From NCBI GenBank assembly GCA_965221845.1, contig OZ244919.1, forward strand, positions 3,596,001-3,660,000: a stretch of 64,000 nt of DNA, written 5' to 3'. Below the pieces are notes generated by a model that was given only the letters and a program-made list of their open reading frames with translations, was not told the DNA's origin and searched no databases. The stretch comes from JAJEFO01 sp965221845. GTDB lineage: Bacteria; Pseudomonadota; Alphaproteobacteria; Rhodobacterales; Rhodobacteraceae. A program made the position numbers and the translations under genes. Positions 27,104 to 37,195 of this stretch are shown here, one piece after another. Position 1 is the first letter of the stretch. Every line of letters starts with the position of its first letter.

Positions 27104-27771
27104 CTGCAGTCCTCTCCTCCCTGCAAAGGGCGTGACGGGATCATCTTCTCGAGCCGGACGGCATGTCAAGACCCAGGCCGCGCCCGCTGCCTCTTCACGG
27201 CTTTCCTCCCGGTCGCAGGGACGCGCATGCAGGCCTTGACGGGCGGTGCCGGGACCCGCCGGGCGGATGCATGGCGGCATGCTTGCGCAAGCGGCCTCTT
27301 CGAGGCGTCGCGCGGCCGTCGAGGCATCCGGCAAGGCGCGGCCGGCCCAGCGGACCAGGCGCGCATGCCGCTCCCGTCGACGCGAGTGCATTGGCACATG
27401 CACGCGCGCGCACATCCGGTGACGCCGACGGCAGGTCCCGCAGGCAGGGGGCGGCCGGGCCCGGGTTCGGCAATTCAGGCAAACCGCGATCGGCGGGCCA
27501 TGCCGTCTGACGCGCGCGCCGCCGCCGCGAAGGCTCCGCCCTGCCTGTGCAGGTCGCCTGGCAGGCCACATCGCGGGACCGTGACCTTCACGCGTCTCCT
27601 GACGCAACGAAATCACGCAATCGCAAGGAAATCACACAATATTGTACGTGAATGCGAAGGCGCCCGGCGGCAACTTCATTGACAAGGAGCCAACTGGCCC
27701 ACACCTCGATTGAAGCGAACCCGACCGAAGGCCCGCCCTGCGGTCAGAAGCCGGCATCGAGAGGTCCTGAA
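27104..27771. other. 668-base divergent intergenic region
   Basis: This lies between the leftward M23 peptidase gene and the rightward molybdenum hydroxylase operon, so it should hold two promoters. It contains the direct repeats at 27609-27640 and a TTGACA at 27679-27684 with no clear -10 partner. No coding sequence is supported. Confidence 0.5.
27609..27645. promoter_or_regulatory. two 13-base direct repeats and a 10-bp palindrome upstream of the Mo-hydroxylase operon
   Basis: GAAATCACGCAAT (27609-27621) and GAAATCACACAAT (27628-27640) are spaced by a 19-base period. The second runs into the palindrome ACAATATTGT (27636-27645). They lie about 130 bases upstream of the iron-sulfur subunit start in AT-richer DNA. 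A regulator-binding site is likely but the regulator is unknown. Confidence 0.45.
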
Positions 27772-28233
27772 ATGGCATTCACGCTCAACATCAACGGCCA
27801 GGCGCTTGAGGCCGACGTTCCCGAGGGCACGCCGCTCCTCTGGGCCATCCGCGACGGGCTCAGGCTCACCGGGACGAAGTTCGGCTGCGGGGTCGCGTCC
27901 TGCGGGGCGTGCACCGTTCATGTCGACGGAGCGCCGACGCGCTCCTGCGTGACCAATGTCGAGGACGTCGCAGGCGCGGAGATCACGACCATAGAAGGCG
28001 TTCACTCGGATGTTGCGGACGCGGTTCGCCAGGCATGGAACGAACTGAACGTCGTTCAGTGCGGCTACTGCCAGTCCGGCCAGATCATGTCGGCGATCGG
28101 CCTTCTTTCCGAGAACCGGACCCCCGGGGTGGAGGACATCGAGGATCGCATGTGGGGCAACGCTTGCCGCTGCGCGACCTATCAACGCATTCGCGCCGCC
28201 GTCCAGCGCGCGTCCGAGATCCTGGAGGCCTGA
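27772..28233 (+). CDS. iorA: (2Fe-2S)-binding subunit of a molybdenum hydroxylase (isoquinoline 1-oxidoreductase alpha-like)
   Basis: The 153-residue protein has a plant-type ferredoxin domain with Cys39, Cys44, Cys47 and Cys59 and a second cluster domain with Cys97, Cys100, Cys132 and Cys134 (CGYCQSGQ and GNACRCATYQRI). These are the two [2Fe-2S] centres of the xanthine-dehydrogenase family small subunit. The ATG at 27772 has GAGAGG upstream and begins the typical MAFTLNINGQ. It passes electrons from the molybdenum subunit encoded three bases downstream. The symbol follows family resemblance and the substrate is not proven. Confidence 0.88.
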   Translation: MAFTLNINGQALEADVPEGTPLLWAIRDGLRLTGTKFGCGVASCGACTVHVDGAPTRSCVTNVEDVAGAEITTIEGVHSDVADAVRQAWNELNVVQCGYCQSGQIMSAIGLLSENRTPGVEDIEDRMWGNACRCATYQRIRAAVQRASEILEA

Positions 28234-28236
28234 TCC

Positions 28237-30414
28237 ATGACCATGCAGCTTTCGCGACGCGGCTTTCTCAAGTCGATGTCAGCCATTTCCGGCGCCGCGC
28301 TCGTAATCGGCTTTGACACGGGCGACGCGCTTGCCGGCGCTGACGGCGACGCGGCTTTCACGCCTTTCGTGCGCATTTCGTCTGACGGCAAGGTCACCGC
28401 GCTGATCAAGCACTTCGAATGCGGTCAGGGAACCGCGACCGGCCTTGCGAGCCTCGTTGCCGAGGAGCTGAACCTTCCGCTGGACCGGATCGAGGTGGAA
28501 TTCGCGCCTGCCGATGCGGCCAGGTACGGGAATTTCCTGTTTGGCGGCGTTCAGGGCACCGGCGGATCCACCGCCATGGCCAATTCCTACATGCAGTACC
28601 GTGAGGCCGGCGCAGCGGCGCGCGAGATGCTCGTTGCCGCCGCCGCGGAGACCCTGGGCGTTCCGGCCGACAGCGTCACCCTGGCGGACGGCCAGCTGAG
28701 CGCCGATGGACGCACCGCGCCGATGGGAGATTTCGTGGCGGCCGCGTCCGCGCTCGACGTTCCCGAAGCTCCGCGCCTGAAGGATCCCTCGGAGTTCACG
28801 GTCATCGGCAATCCTGGCACGCGGCGGCGAGACAACGGTCCCAAGACCGACGGGACCGCCGTCTACGCAATGGACCTGCACCTGGACGGGCAGATCGTGG
28901 CCGTCATCCTTCGCAGCCCGAAGTTCGGCGGCGCCCTGGTTTCCTTCGATGACAGCGCTGCAGGCGACGTTCCCGGATTCATCCGCGCCGCTGCCTTGCC
29001 GACGGCCGCAGGGGTCGTGGTCTACGGGCAAAGCACCTGGGCTGCGTTTCAGGCCCGCGACGCGATAAGCGCCGAATGGGACTTCTCCCAGGCCGACAGC
29101 CGCGGCTCCGACCGGATCAAGGCGGAGCTTCTGGCCGCCGTGAACGCCGATGCGGAGTTCGACGCGAAGGGAGACGCGGTCGAGACGGCGGCACTGCTTG
29201 AAGGTGCGGCCCAGGTCATCGAGCGCGACTTCTTCTTTCCCTATCTGGCCCACGCGACGATGGAGCCGCTCACGTGCACCATCGCGCCCGCCGAATCCGG
29301 CGTCATGCTTTACGACGGCTGCCAGATGCCGACCGGCGCCCAGGCGGCTGTGGCGGCGGTGCTGCAGATCCCGAGCGAAAGCGTTCAGGTCACGACCCTT
29401 TACGCAGGCGGCACTTTCGGGCGCCGCTCGACCCAGACGGCGGACTATCATGTGGAGGCCGCGCTCGCCTTCGCCTTGAGCGGCGGGCAGCAGCCCGTCA
29501 AGCTTGTCTGGTCCCGCGAGGATGACATCAAGGGCGGGTACTACCGGCCCGCGGTGGCGCACAGGGTGCGCGTCGGCCTGGGTGAAGACGGCCGCATCGT
29601 CGGATGGGACCATCGCATTGCAGGCAAGCCGATATTCAAGGGCGGACCCTGGGACGCGGCCATCGTGCAGAACGGAGTGGACTCATCTTCCGTCGAAGGG
29701 GTGCGCGACACGCCATACGACATTCCTGGCCAGTATGTCGGCCTGACCGACGACAGGTCGCCAATCACGGTGAACTGGTGGCGGTCGGTCGGTCACAGCC
29801 ACACCGCCTACGCGATGGAGACCATGATGGACATGGCGGCCGCGGCCGCGGGACAGGATCCGGTGAGCTACCGCATGGCGCACCTGAGCGGAGGCACGGC
29901 GGACCAGGCGCGCATGGCAGGCGTCCTGGCCCTCGTCGCAGAAAGGTCAGGCTGGAACGACCCGGTCGCCGAGGGGCGAAGCCGCGGCATCGCGGTCCAC
30001 AAGTCCTTTGGGACCTTTGTGGCCGAAGTCGTCGAAATCTCAGGCAGTGCCGGCGACGGGATTGTCGTCGAGAAAGTGACATGCGCCGTGGATTGCGGCG
30101 TTCCGGTCAATCCGGATGTCATCGCCGCCCAGATGGAAAGCGGGATCGGCTACGGGATCGGTCACGTGATGCGCAACGAGATCACCTTTACCGATGGCGA
30201 GGTCGATCAGTTCAATTTCCCGGACTACGAACCGCTCAGGATCAGCGACATTCGCGCGATCGAGACGCACATCGTGCCCTCGACCGAGGCGCCGACGGGG
30301 GTGGGCGAGCCGAGCACGCCGCCGTCCGGCGCGGCCCTGGCCAACGCCATAGCGGTGGCAGGCCCCCGAGTGACCCATTTGCCGATGGCGTCGAATGGCG
30401 TCAGCTTCGCTTAG
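28237..30414 (+). CDS. iorB: molybdopterin-binding subunit of an isoquinoline 1-oxidoreductase-like hydroxylase
   Basis: The 725-residue protein has an N-terminal Tat signal (SRRGFLKSMSAISGAALVIG), so the folded holoenzyme is probably exported with the small subunit. Xanthine-dehydrogenase-family motifs include ECGQGTATGLASLVAEEL, HATMEPLTCT and YAGGTFGRRS, and a C-terminal GVGEPSTPP supplies the catalytic Glu. The enzyme hydroxylates an aldehyde or N-heterocycle using water. No FAD subunit is present, as expected for the Ior type, and electrons probably go to a cytochrome. No accessory maturation gene is nearby. Confidence 0.88.
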   Translation: MTMQLSRRGFLKSMSAISGAALVIGFDTGDALAGADGDAAFTPFVRISSDGKVTALIKHFECGQGTATGLASLVAEELNLPLDRIEVEFAPADAARYGNFLFGGVQGTGGSTAMANSYMQYREAGAAAREMLVAAAAETLGVPADSVTLADGQLSADGRTAPMGDFVAAASALDVPEAPRLKDPSEFTVIGNPGTRRRDNGPKTDGTAVYAMDLHLDGQIVAVILRSPKFGGALVSFDDSAAGDVPGFIRAAALPTAAGVVVYGQSTWAAFQARDAISAEWDFSQADSRGSDRIKAELLAAVNADAEFDAKGDAVETAALLEGAAQVIERDFFFPYLAHATMEPLTCTIAPAESGVMLYDGCQMPTGAQAAVAAVLQIPSESVQVTTLYAGGTFGRRSTQTADYHVEAALAFALSGGQQPVKLVWSREDDIKGGYYRPAVAHRVRVGLGEDGRIVGWDHRIAGKPIFKGGPWDAAIVQNGVDSSSVEGVRDTPYDIPGQYVGLTDDRSPITVNWWRSVGHSHTAYAMETMMDMAAAAAGQDPVSYRMAHLSGGTADQARMAGVLALVAERSGWNDPVAEGRSRGIAVHKSFGTFVAEVVEISGSAGDGIVVEKVTCAVDCGVPVNPDVIAAQMESGIGYGIGHVMRNEITFTDGEVDQFNFPDYEPLRISDIRAIETHIVPSTEAPTGVGEPSTPPSGAALANAIAVAGPRVTHLPMASNGVSFA

Positions 30415-30997
30415 GTCCCTGCCGCCCTGGCGCGTTCAGATGCGCCCGGACCCTCTTCCTGCGTGGTGTCGCCAGCCACGGAAGTCGATCCCCGGCCCGA
30501 GGCTCTGCAGCGGGCATCGTGAAACCTGCCTCGCAACCGGCATCCGGTTGCGCTCATGATGAGGTTGCCGGCGGCAACGGCGGCGGCCCGGCCCCGGCGG
30601 CGCGCGGAAACGTTCTCATGAAGCGTCTGGACGCACAACGGAGCCGGCCCGTGTCGCGCATCTGCCGTCGAGGCGGTCCGCTCCGGACCGCTGTTGAAGC
30701 GTGGAAGGCGGCATCTGCCGCGTTGACCAAAGCACAAGGCGACCTCGAGAGGCCCGGGGCTTGCGGCGCTGGCAGCCGGGCATCGCCGCGTTTCCGTCCG
30801 AACCCTCGCATGCCCTGGCACTGTCCCGGCTGAATCATCGGGAACCTTCCGAGCGACCAGAGACGGCGGCGTCAGGCCCGGCCTTGCCGATGATCTCGCT
30901 TCGGGGAGGGCGAGGCGGAACCGGCGGCGCCTGGCATGTTGCATGCCGGGCATGGCGGGTTATGTCTTGTCGCACGTGATGCGGAACGGCTTCCGGC
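30415..30997. other. 583-base intergenic region, no supported gene
   Basis: This separates the Mo-hydroxylase operon from the AsmA-like gene, both rightward. Open frames here translate to Arg/Ala/Pro-rich sequence without recognisable features. No terminator with a T-run was found. Confidence 0.45.
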
Positions 30998-33900
30998 GTG
31001 AAGACTGCGGAAACAGGCAGGGGCGGCAAGCGTCCCAAGGCCCGAGAGGCGGGCGGGACGGGCAGGCGCCTGCTGGCCGGCCTGGGGATCGCGCTGTCGC
31101 TCGCGGTCGCCGTGCTGGTCATCGCCGCGGCTGCCCTCGTCATGTCGGGACGGTCCCTGCCGATGCCGGAACCCGTGCGCGCCATGGTCGAGGGCAGGGT
31201 CAACGCCCTGTCCGAGGACGTCGCGATCGATCTGGGCGGCGTGGACCTTTCAATCGAACGTGACGGATCGCCGTCGATCCTGATGCATGACGTCTTCGTG
31301 GCCCAGGGTGACGGCAGCTCGCTTGCGCACCTGAACCGAGTCCGGGCAAGCCTCTCGCTCGAAAGCCTCTTTCGCGGCAGGGCGGCCATGTCGCGCATTC
31401 TCGTGGAAGGTGCGCAGGTCACGGTGCGACGCGACCGGGACGGAAGGTTCTCCTATCGTTCGGGAGCGAATTTCCGGGAGCCGGGGGCGGGGTCGCTGAC
31501 GGGCGTTCTCCGTGGTGTCGACCGTTTCATGTCCGGACCGGCGCTCGCGTTTCTGGAGGAGGCTCGCGCGACAGGAGTCATGCTGACCCTGGAGGACGCC
31601 CGAAGCGGGCGGATCTGGCATGCGCCCGACGCGTCGGCCGTGGTCCGGCAGGCCGAAGGAGCACTGACGGTTTCGGCGCGTTCGGACGTCTTCGGCGGCA
31701 ACGACGAAGTCACCGGTGTGCATCTCTCGATTTCCAGAAGCCGCGAGACCGGGCGTGTTTCGCTTGGCGTCCAGGTCATGGACATGCCGGCGGCCGACAT
31801 TGCGGCCCAGTCTTCGGCGCTCTCGCCGCTGGAAGCGCTCGATGCGCGGGTTTCGGGATCCCTGCGGATCGAGCTCGGAGCGGACGGCGCGCTGGCCGGG
31901 ATTGCAGGGACGCTTGACATCGCCCAGGGTGCGCCTGGCGCGGCAGGGGACATCCCGTCCGTGGAATTCGACTCCGCACATGCGCAGTTCGCCTTCGATC
32001 CGGAACGGCAGAGAGTGCTGATTTCGGAGATTTCGCTTTCCGCTTCGGGCGGCGAGGCGCTCGGTTCCGGCCATGTCTATCTGCGCGATCCCGTCGGATC
32101 CGGTCCCCGCTCGTTCCTCGGCCAGTTCAGCATCGAGAGGCTTGCCTATTCCGGCGGCCTCTTTGAGGCCCCGCTCTTGTTCGAGGATGTCAGGATGGAC
32201 GTTCGCCTGAGGCTGGATCCGCTCTCGGTGGATCTGGCCCAGCTCGTCATCGTCGACACTGACGGCGTTCCTCTCAGGGCAAGCGGCAGGGCGGGCGTCC
32301 GCAACGGCAGCTGGCATGTGGCGATCGACGCAACGACCGAAAGGATCGCGGCAAGACGTGTCGTGGAGCTGTGGCCGCTGCGGCTTGCTCCCCGAACACG
32401 AGGCTGGCTCGCGGAAAGGGTGGCCGGCGGCGCGCTCCACAACGCCTCGGCGGCCGTCCGCTACGCGACCGGGGACAGGATGCCCGAATACTCCCTTGGC
32501 TTTGAAGTCCGGGGCGGGTCGGCAAGGATCCTGTCCGGGATGCCGGCAATCGACGACGTAAGGGCCTTGGGAACCATCCGCGACAACGCTTTCGTCCTGG
32601 CCATGCCTCAAGGGGGCATGACGGCCGGAACCGGCGACAGGATCGATCTCTCCGGTTCCGCGTTTCTTGTCGGCGACCTCCGCAAGAGGCCGGCGCAGGG
32701 CGTCATCGAGATCGACGTGACCGGATCCCTGCCCGCCGTCCTGACCACCTTGAACAGCCCTCCGCTGCGCATCATGGACAGGGCTGGCCGGCCTCCGGAG
32801 ATTGCGGACGGCGACGCGGAAGGCCGCGCGATCGTGCGCCTGCCCCTGGCCAAGGGCCTGAGGCAGGAAGACATCGCATATCAGGTCGACGGACGGGTCC
32901 GTGACGTGCATTCGGAACTGCTGCTGGAGGGCAGGGCCTTCGCTTCGCCGGAACTGACGCTGTCGGCGAACGGGCAGGGTATCGATGTCGCGGGTTCCGC
33001 CACCCTGGACGGCGTTCCGCTGACCGCAAGCATGCGCCAGCCTCTCGGCGAAGGCGCCTCGGACGGCGCGCGCATCAGGGGGACTGCTGTCATCTCGCCC
33101 GAAGCCATGGCCGCGTTCGGCGTGCCCTTGCCGTCCGCGTCGGTTCGCGGAAGCGCCGTTGCGCAGTTCGAGCTTGCATTGCCGCCGGCCCGGCCGGCCC
33201 GGCTGGCGCTTTCGACCGATCTGAAAGGGATTGCGGTAACGGTGCCCGAAACGGGCTGGAGCAAGCCGGCAGATGCCGTCGCCGTGCTCGAGGCGGAGGC
33301 GACACTGGGCGACATGCCCGAAATCGAACGCCTTTCCTTCACGGGCGACGGCCTGTCCTTCGTCGGGTCGCTCGAACTGCGCGACGGCGGCCTCGGGCGC
33401 GCGGCATTCGAAGAAATCAGGGTCGGCGACTGGCTTGACGTTTCGGCCGAGCTGTCGCCACGGCCTGGCGGCGCAGCCGTCGCGATCACCGGAGGCACGC
33501 TTGACCTGCGCGAAAGCGAGCTTGGCGGTGCCGGCGGATCCGGCGGCGCGGGCGGCGTGGCGATCGACATCAGCCTGGACAGGCTGATCGTTTCGGACAG
33601 CATCGTCCTGTCGCCCGTCATCGGCCACGCCGAGAGATCGTCGGCCGGCCTTTCCGGCGAGATAGAGAGCCGCGTGAACGGGCGGACCGCGATCGCGGCG
33701 AGCCTTGTTTCGGCGGACGGCGGGACAGCGATCCGCATACAGTCGGATGACGCGGCCGGGGTGCTTCGGGACGCGGGCATAACGCCCAATGCCAGCGAAG
33801 GGGTGCTCGATGTCGCGATCGTGCCCGTCCCCGGGGCGGGGGGCAAGACATACGACGGAGAGTTCCGCATCGCGCGCCTGCGCCTTAGGCAGGCGCCGGC

Positions 33901-34300
33901 AATGGCGGAACTGCTTGACGCGATCAGCGTTGTCGGCCTGCTCGACCAGCTTGACGGACCCGGAATCACGTTCGCGAACGTCGACGGAAGCTTCCGCCTG
34001 ACGCCGGGGCGCGTTCGCATCAACGAGGTCGCTGCGGTCGGCGCGTCGCTCGGGCTGTCCGCGGACGGGACATATCAGCTGGACACCAAGGAACTGGATA
34101 TCGAAGGCGTGATCTCTCCCGTCTATTTCCTGAACGCGATCGGCTCGCCGCTGGCGCGCCGGGGAGAGGGGCTGTTCGGCTTCAGCTATCGCATGGCGGG
34201 TTCGACGGACGATCCGAAGATCTCCGTCAACCCGCTGTCAATTCTGACCCCTGGGAGGTTGCGCGACATGTTCCGCGCCCGTCCGCCGGCGGGGGAATAG
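30998..34300 (+). CDS. AsmA-like/YhdP-type (DUF3971) intermembrane protein
   Basis: This 1100-residue protein has one N-terminal membrane helix (LLAGLGIALSLAVAVLVIAA) followed by a very long, mostly beta-strand periplasmic region. Family-like segments occur at the N-terminus (DVAIDLGGVDLSIERDG) and near the C-terminus (GPGITFANVDGSFRLTPGRV and INEVAAVGASLGLSADG). Proteins of this type bridge the inner and outer membranes and carry phospholipid. The start is a GTG with no strong ribosome site. queA follows after five bases on the same strand. Confidence 0.8.
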   Translation: MKTAETGRGGKRPKAREAGGTGRRLLAGLGIALSLAVAVLVIAAAALVMSGRSLPMPEPVRAMVEGRVNALSEDVAIDLGGVDLSIERDGSPSILMHDVFVAQGDGSSLAHLNRVRASLSLESLFRGRAAMSRILVEGAQVTVRRDRDGRFSYRSGANFREPGAGSLTGVLRGVDRFMSGPALAFLEEARATGVMLTLEDARSGRIWHAPDASAVVRQAEGALTVSARSDVFGGNDEVTGVHLSISRSRETGRVSLGVQVMDMPAADIAAQSSALSPLEALDARVSGSLRIELGADGALAGIAGTLDIAQGAPGAAGDIPSVEFDSAHAQFAFDPERQRVLISEISLSASGGEALGSGHVYLRDPVGSGPRSFLGQFSIERLAYSGGLFEAPLLFEDVRMDVRLRLDPLSVDLAQLVIVDTDGVPLRASGRAGVRNGSWHVAIDATTERIAARRVVELWPLRLAPRTRGWLAERVAGGALHNASAAVRYATGDRMPEYSLGFEVRGGSARILSGMPAIDDVRALGTIRDNAFVLAMPQGGMTAGTGDRIDLSGSAFLVGDLRKRPAQGVIEIDVTGSLPAVLTTLNSPPLRIMDRAGRPPEIADGDAEGRAIVRLPLAKGLRQEDIAYQVDGRVRDVHSELLLEGRAFASPELTLSANGQGIDVAGSATLDGVPLTASMRQPLGEGASDGARIRGTAVISPEAMAAFGVPLPSASVRGSAVAQFELALPPARPARLALSTDLKGIAVTVPETGWSKPADAVAVLEAEATLGDMPEIERLSFTGDGLSFVGSLELRDGGLGRAAFEEIRVGDWLDVSAELSPRPGGAAVAITGGTLDLRESELGGAGGSGGAGGVAIDISLDRLIVSDSIVLSPVIGHAERSSAGLSGEIESRVNGRTAIAASLVSADGGTAIRIQSDDAAGVLRDAGITPNASEGVLDVAIVPVPGAGGKTYDGEFRIARLRLRQAPAMAELLDAISVVGLLDQLDGPGITFANVDGSFRLTPGRVRINEVAAVGASLGLSADGTYQLDTKELDIEGVISPVYFLNAIGSPLARRGEGLFGFSYRMAGSTDDPKISVNPLSILTPGRLRDMFRARPPAGE

Positions 34301-34305
34301 GTGCC

Positions 34306-35361
34306 GTGCGCCTGTCCGATTTCGACTTTGACCTGCCTGAGCGCCTGATCGCGCTCCGTCCTGCGCGCCCAAGATCGTCGTCACGGCTCCTGGTTGCGAC
34401 GAGGGGCGATGCCATCGACGCTCGTTCCGCCGACCTGCCGGACCATCTGCGCCCGGGCGACCGCCTGGTGCTGAACGACACGCGGGTGGTGCCGGCGCGG
34501 CTGGTTGGCGCCAGGCCGCGCCGGGGCGCGAACGGAAAGACGCGGGCGAGGATTGAAGCGACCCTGCTCGAGCCGCACGCCGACGGAACCTGGGAGGCCC
34601 TGCTGAAGCCGCTGAAGAAGGTGCGCAGGGGCGACGTCGTCGAATTCCCGAGCGGACTGTCCGCCGTGGTCAAGGGAAGGGCGAGGATGACCGTCAGGCT
34701 TGACTTCAGCCTGAAGGGGCCCGCCTTCGACCAGGCGCTTGCCGAAGCGGGCGCGATGCCGCTGCCGCCCTACATCGAGAGCAGGCGGCCTGCGGACGAT
34801 CTTGACCTGCAGGACTACCAGTCCGTCTGGGCGCGCAGGAGCGGCGCGGTCGCGGCCCCCACCGCTTCGCTGCACTTTGACGAACCGCTGCTGGCCGGGC
34901 TTGACAGGGCCGGGATAGATCGCAGTTTCGTGACGCTTCATGTCGGAGCGGGCACGTTCCTCCCGGTCAAGGCGGACGACATTTCCGGCCACAGGATGCA
35001 CGCCGAACGCGGCGTCATCTCGGAAGCCGCGGCTGCGGAGATCATGAAGACCCGGGAGGCCGGCGGGCGGATCGTCCCGGTAGGGACGACGGCACTGAGG
35101 CTGCTTGAGTCTGCCGCGGACGCGGACGGGAAGGTCGGTCCGTGGAAGGGGTCCACCGAGATCTTCATCACGCCGGGCCATCGGTTCCGCATCTCGGACG
35201 CGCTGGTGACCAATTTTCACCTCCCCCGCTCCACGCTGATGATGCTGGTTTCGGCGTTCATGGGTCTGGATCGGATCCGCGAAGTCTACGCGCACGCGAT
35301 CGCGCGGGAATACCGGTTCCTTTCCTACGGCGACGCTTCGCTGCTGCTGCCCGGCGAGTGA
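34306..35361 (+). CDS. queA: S-adenosylmethionine:tRNA ribosyltransferase-isomerase
   Basis: This 351-residue enzyme transfers and isomerises ribose from S-adenosylmethionine to 7-aminomethyl-7-deazaguanine in tRNA, the penultimate step of queuosine synthesis. Family signatures are FDFDLPERLIALRPARPR, NDTRVVPARL, VGAGTFLPV, TTALRLLES and the end motif NFHLPRSTLMMLVSAF. Length is normal. The start is a GTG five bases after the AsmA-like gene, probably translated with it. Confidence 0.95.
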   Translation: MRLSDFDFDLPERLIALRPARPRSSSRLLVATRGDAIDARSADLPDHLRPGDRLVLNDTRVVPARLVGARPRRGANGKTRARIEATLLEPHADGTWEALLKPLKKVRRGDVVEFPSGLSAVVKGRARMTVRLDFSLKGPAFDQALAEAGAMPLPPYIESRRPADDLDLQDYQSVWARRSGAVAAPTASLHFDEPLLAGLDRAGIDRSFVTLHVGAGTFLPVKADDISGHRMHAERGVISEAAAAEIMKTREAGGRIVPVGTTALRLLESAADADGKVGPWKGSTEIFITPGHRFRISDALVTNFHLPRSTLMMLVSAFMGLDRIREVYAHAIAREYRFLSYGDASLLLPGE

Positions 35362-35756
35362 ATTGCCGTCCGCCGGCGGGCGGCAGCTGCGAACGGGGCC
35401 GCGTCGCCCGGAGCGTTCCTGCCCGTGCCAGGCCCGGGACCGGCACATGCCCGTGCCCCAGCCATGGATCACGGCATGTTCCCGGTCTTGGCGCCGGAAG
35501 AAACCCCGGCCACGCGCCGCCGGCGCCGCATGGCTGGCCTCCCGCGCGCCCGGCCCGAGCCCGGGCGCGCCTTCCGGCCCGGCGTGACCGTGGCGGAGGC
35601 AGCGGCGCCGGCATGCGAATCAGCACTTGGCCGCGGCGCGCGCCCGCCGTCAGCGGCGCACAGGGAGAGTTTCCGACATTTTCCCGTCGCAGATAGGCGC
35701 ATGACGCGTCCCCGGCACCTGTATCCGGCGGGAACGAGGGACGAGGGAGCACGCAG
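35362..35756. other. 395-base intergenic region, no supported gene
   Basis: This GC-rich spacer between queA and an MFS gene contains repeated CCCGTGCC/GGCAC motifs near 35424-35460 that could fold. No T-run terminator or coding sequence is evident. Confidence 0.45.
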
Positions 35757-37040
35757 ATGCTTAGGGTCATCGGCAGCGTCTGGGCGCTCATGCTCGGCAT
35801 GTTGCTCTTGATGGTCGGAAACGGCCTCCAGGGCTCGCTCATCGGGATCCGGGGCGCGATCGAGGAGTTCTCGACCAACGAGCTCGCCGTCGTCACGTCG
35901 GCCTACTTCGTCGGATTTCTATTTGGCTCGCGCGTGGCGCCGGCATTGATTCGTCGCGTCGGCCATGTCCGCGTCTTCGCGGCCCTTGGCTCGCTCATCT
36001 CCGCCATGTTGATCCTTTACCCCATGCTTGCCTTTCCATGGGCATGGATCCTGATGCGCGCGATCATCGGCTTCTCGTTCTCCGGCGTCTATGTCACGGC
36101 CGAGAGCTGGCTGAACAACGCGTCGCCGAACGAGAGCCGGGGCAGGGTGCTCTCACTGTACATGATCGTCCAGATGTCCGGCATGGTGAGCGGTCAGGCA
36201 CTACTGAACCTCGCGGATCCCGCGGGGTTCGAGCTGTTCATCATTCCGTCGGTGCTGGTGTCCTTCGCGTTCGTCCCGATCCTGCTTGCCGCAACGCCGA
36301 CGCCCGCCTTCGAGGCGGCCAAGGCAATGAATCTCGTACGGCTCTGCAAGGTTTCCCCGACCGGGGTCGTCGGCATGTTCCTGCTTGGCCTGATCTTTTC
36401 GGCACAATTCGGGATGGCCACGATATACGGAACGCAGGCGGGCTTCACCGTTTCCCAGATCGCGCTCTTCGTCTCCGCGATCCTGTTCGGCGGGATGGTC
36501 TTGCAATACCCGTTCGGATGGCTGTCGGACCGAATCGACCGCCGCGCGCTGATCCTTGCGGCAGCGGTCGGCGGTTCGGCCGGCGGGGCCATTGGCCTCA
36601 TTTGGGGAGGCGTCTTCGAATTGGCGCTGGTGGCGGGCTTCGTGGCGGGCGGCGCCTCGAACCCGCTCTACGCGCTCCTGATCGCGTACACGAACGACTG
36701 TCTCGAGCCGGACGACATGGCCTCGGCGTCGGGCGGGCTGATCTTCGTGAACGGGCTGGGCGCGATCATCGGCCCGATCATTGTCGGGCAGGCGATGTCG
36801 GCCGTCGGGCCGAACGGCTTCTGGGCCTTCATGGCCGGAGTCATGCTCACGCTGGTGGCATGCGTGGCCTACAGGATGGGGCGGCGCCCGTCCATATATG
36901 CGGCCGACGACGCGTCGGCCGCCGTGAGCTATGCGCCGGTCCTGCCGACGGCGACGCCGGTCGTCGTCGAGGCGGCCCAGGAAATCTATGCCGAAAGCGC
37001 GGAGGCTGGCGCGGACGGCGACCTGCAGGGTCCTGGCTGA
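35757..37040 (+). CDS. MFS transporter (YcaD-like group)
   Basis: The 427-residue protein has 12 predicted membrane segments. MFS signatures include FGSRVAPALIRRVGHVRVFA after helix 2 and GWLSDRIDRRALILAAAVGG after helix 8. The start ATG follows GAGGGAGC. The last 50 residues are a hydrophilic, acidic tail (EAAQEIYAESAEAGADGD). The transported substrate is unknown. The DUF924 gene follows after about 155 bases on the same strand. Confidence 0.88.
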   Translation: MLRVIGSVWALMLGMLLLMVGNGLQGSLIGIRGAIEEFSTNELAVVTSAYFVGFLFGSRVAPALIRRVGHVRVFAALGSLISAMLILYPMLAFPWAWILMRAIIGFSFSGVYVTAESWLNNASPNESRGRVLSLYMIVQMSGMVSGQALLNLADPAGFELFIIPSVLVSFAFVPILLAATPTPAFEAAKAMNLVRLCKVSPTGVVGMFLLGLIFSAQFGMATIYGTQAGFTVSQIALFVSAILFGGMVLQYPFGWLSDRIDRRALILAAAVGGSAGGAIGLIWGGVFELALVAGFVAGGASNPLYALLIAYTNDCLEPDDMASASGGLIFVNGLGAIIGPIIVGQAMSAVGPNGFWAFMAGVMLTLVACVAYRMGRRPSIYAADDASAAVSYAPVLPTATPVVVEAAQEIYAESAEAGADGDLQGPG

Positions 37041-37195
37041 GCGCCTGCAGGACGCCCGCTCTCCCGGCCGCGGCGCGGAAGCTCCCGCGGCAAAGCCGGG
37101 CGGATGTGGCCAAAGCGCCATGCCACGCCCGGCAACTTCCGGACTTCCGGGAACCATGTTGCGATCAACGTCAGATGGAATGTAAGGGGTACGTG

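Noticed and set aside
30411..30953. A 180-codon leftward frame between the Mo-hydroxylase and AsmA-like genes.
   Set aside because: No ribosome site, motif or sensible composition.
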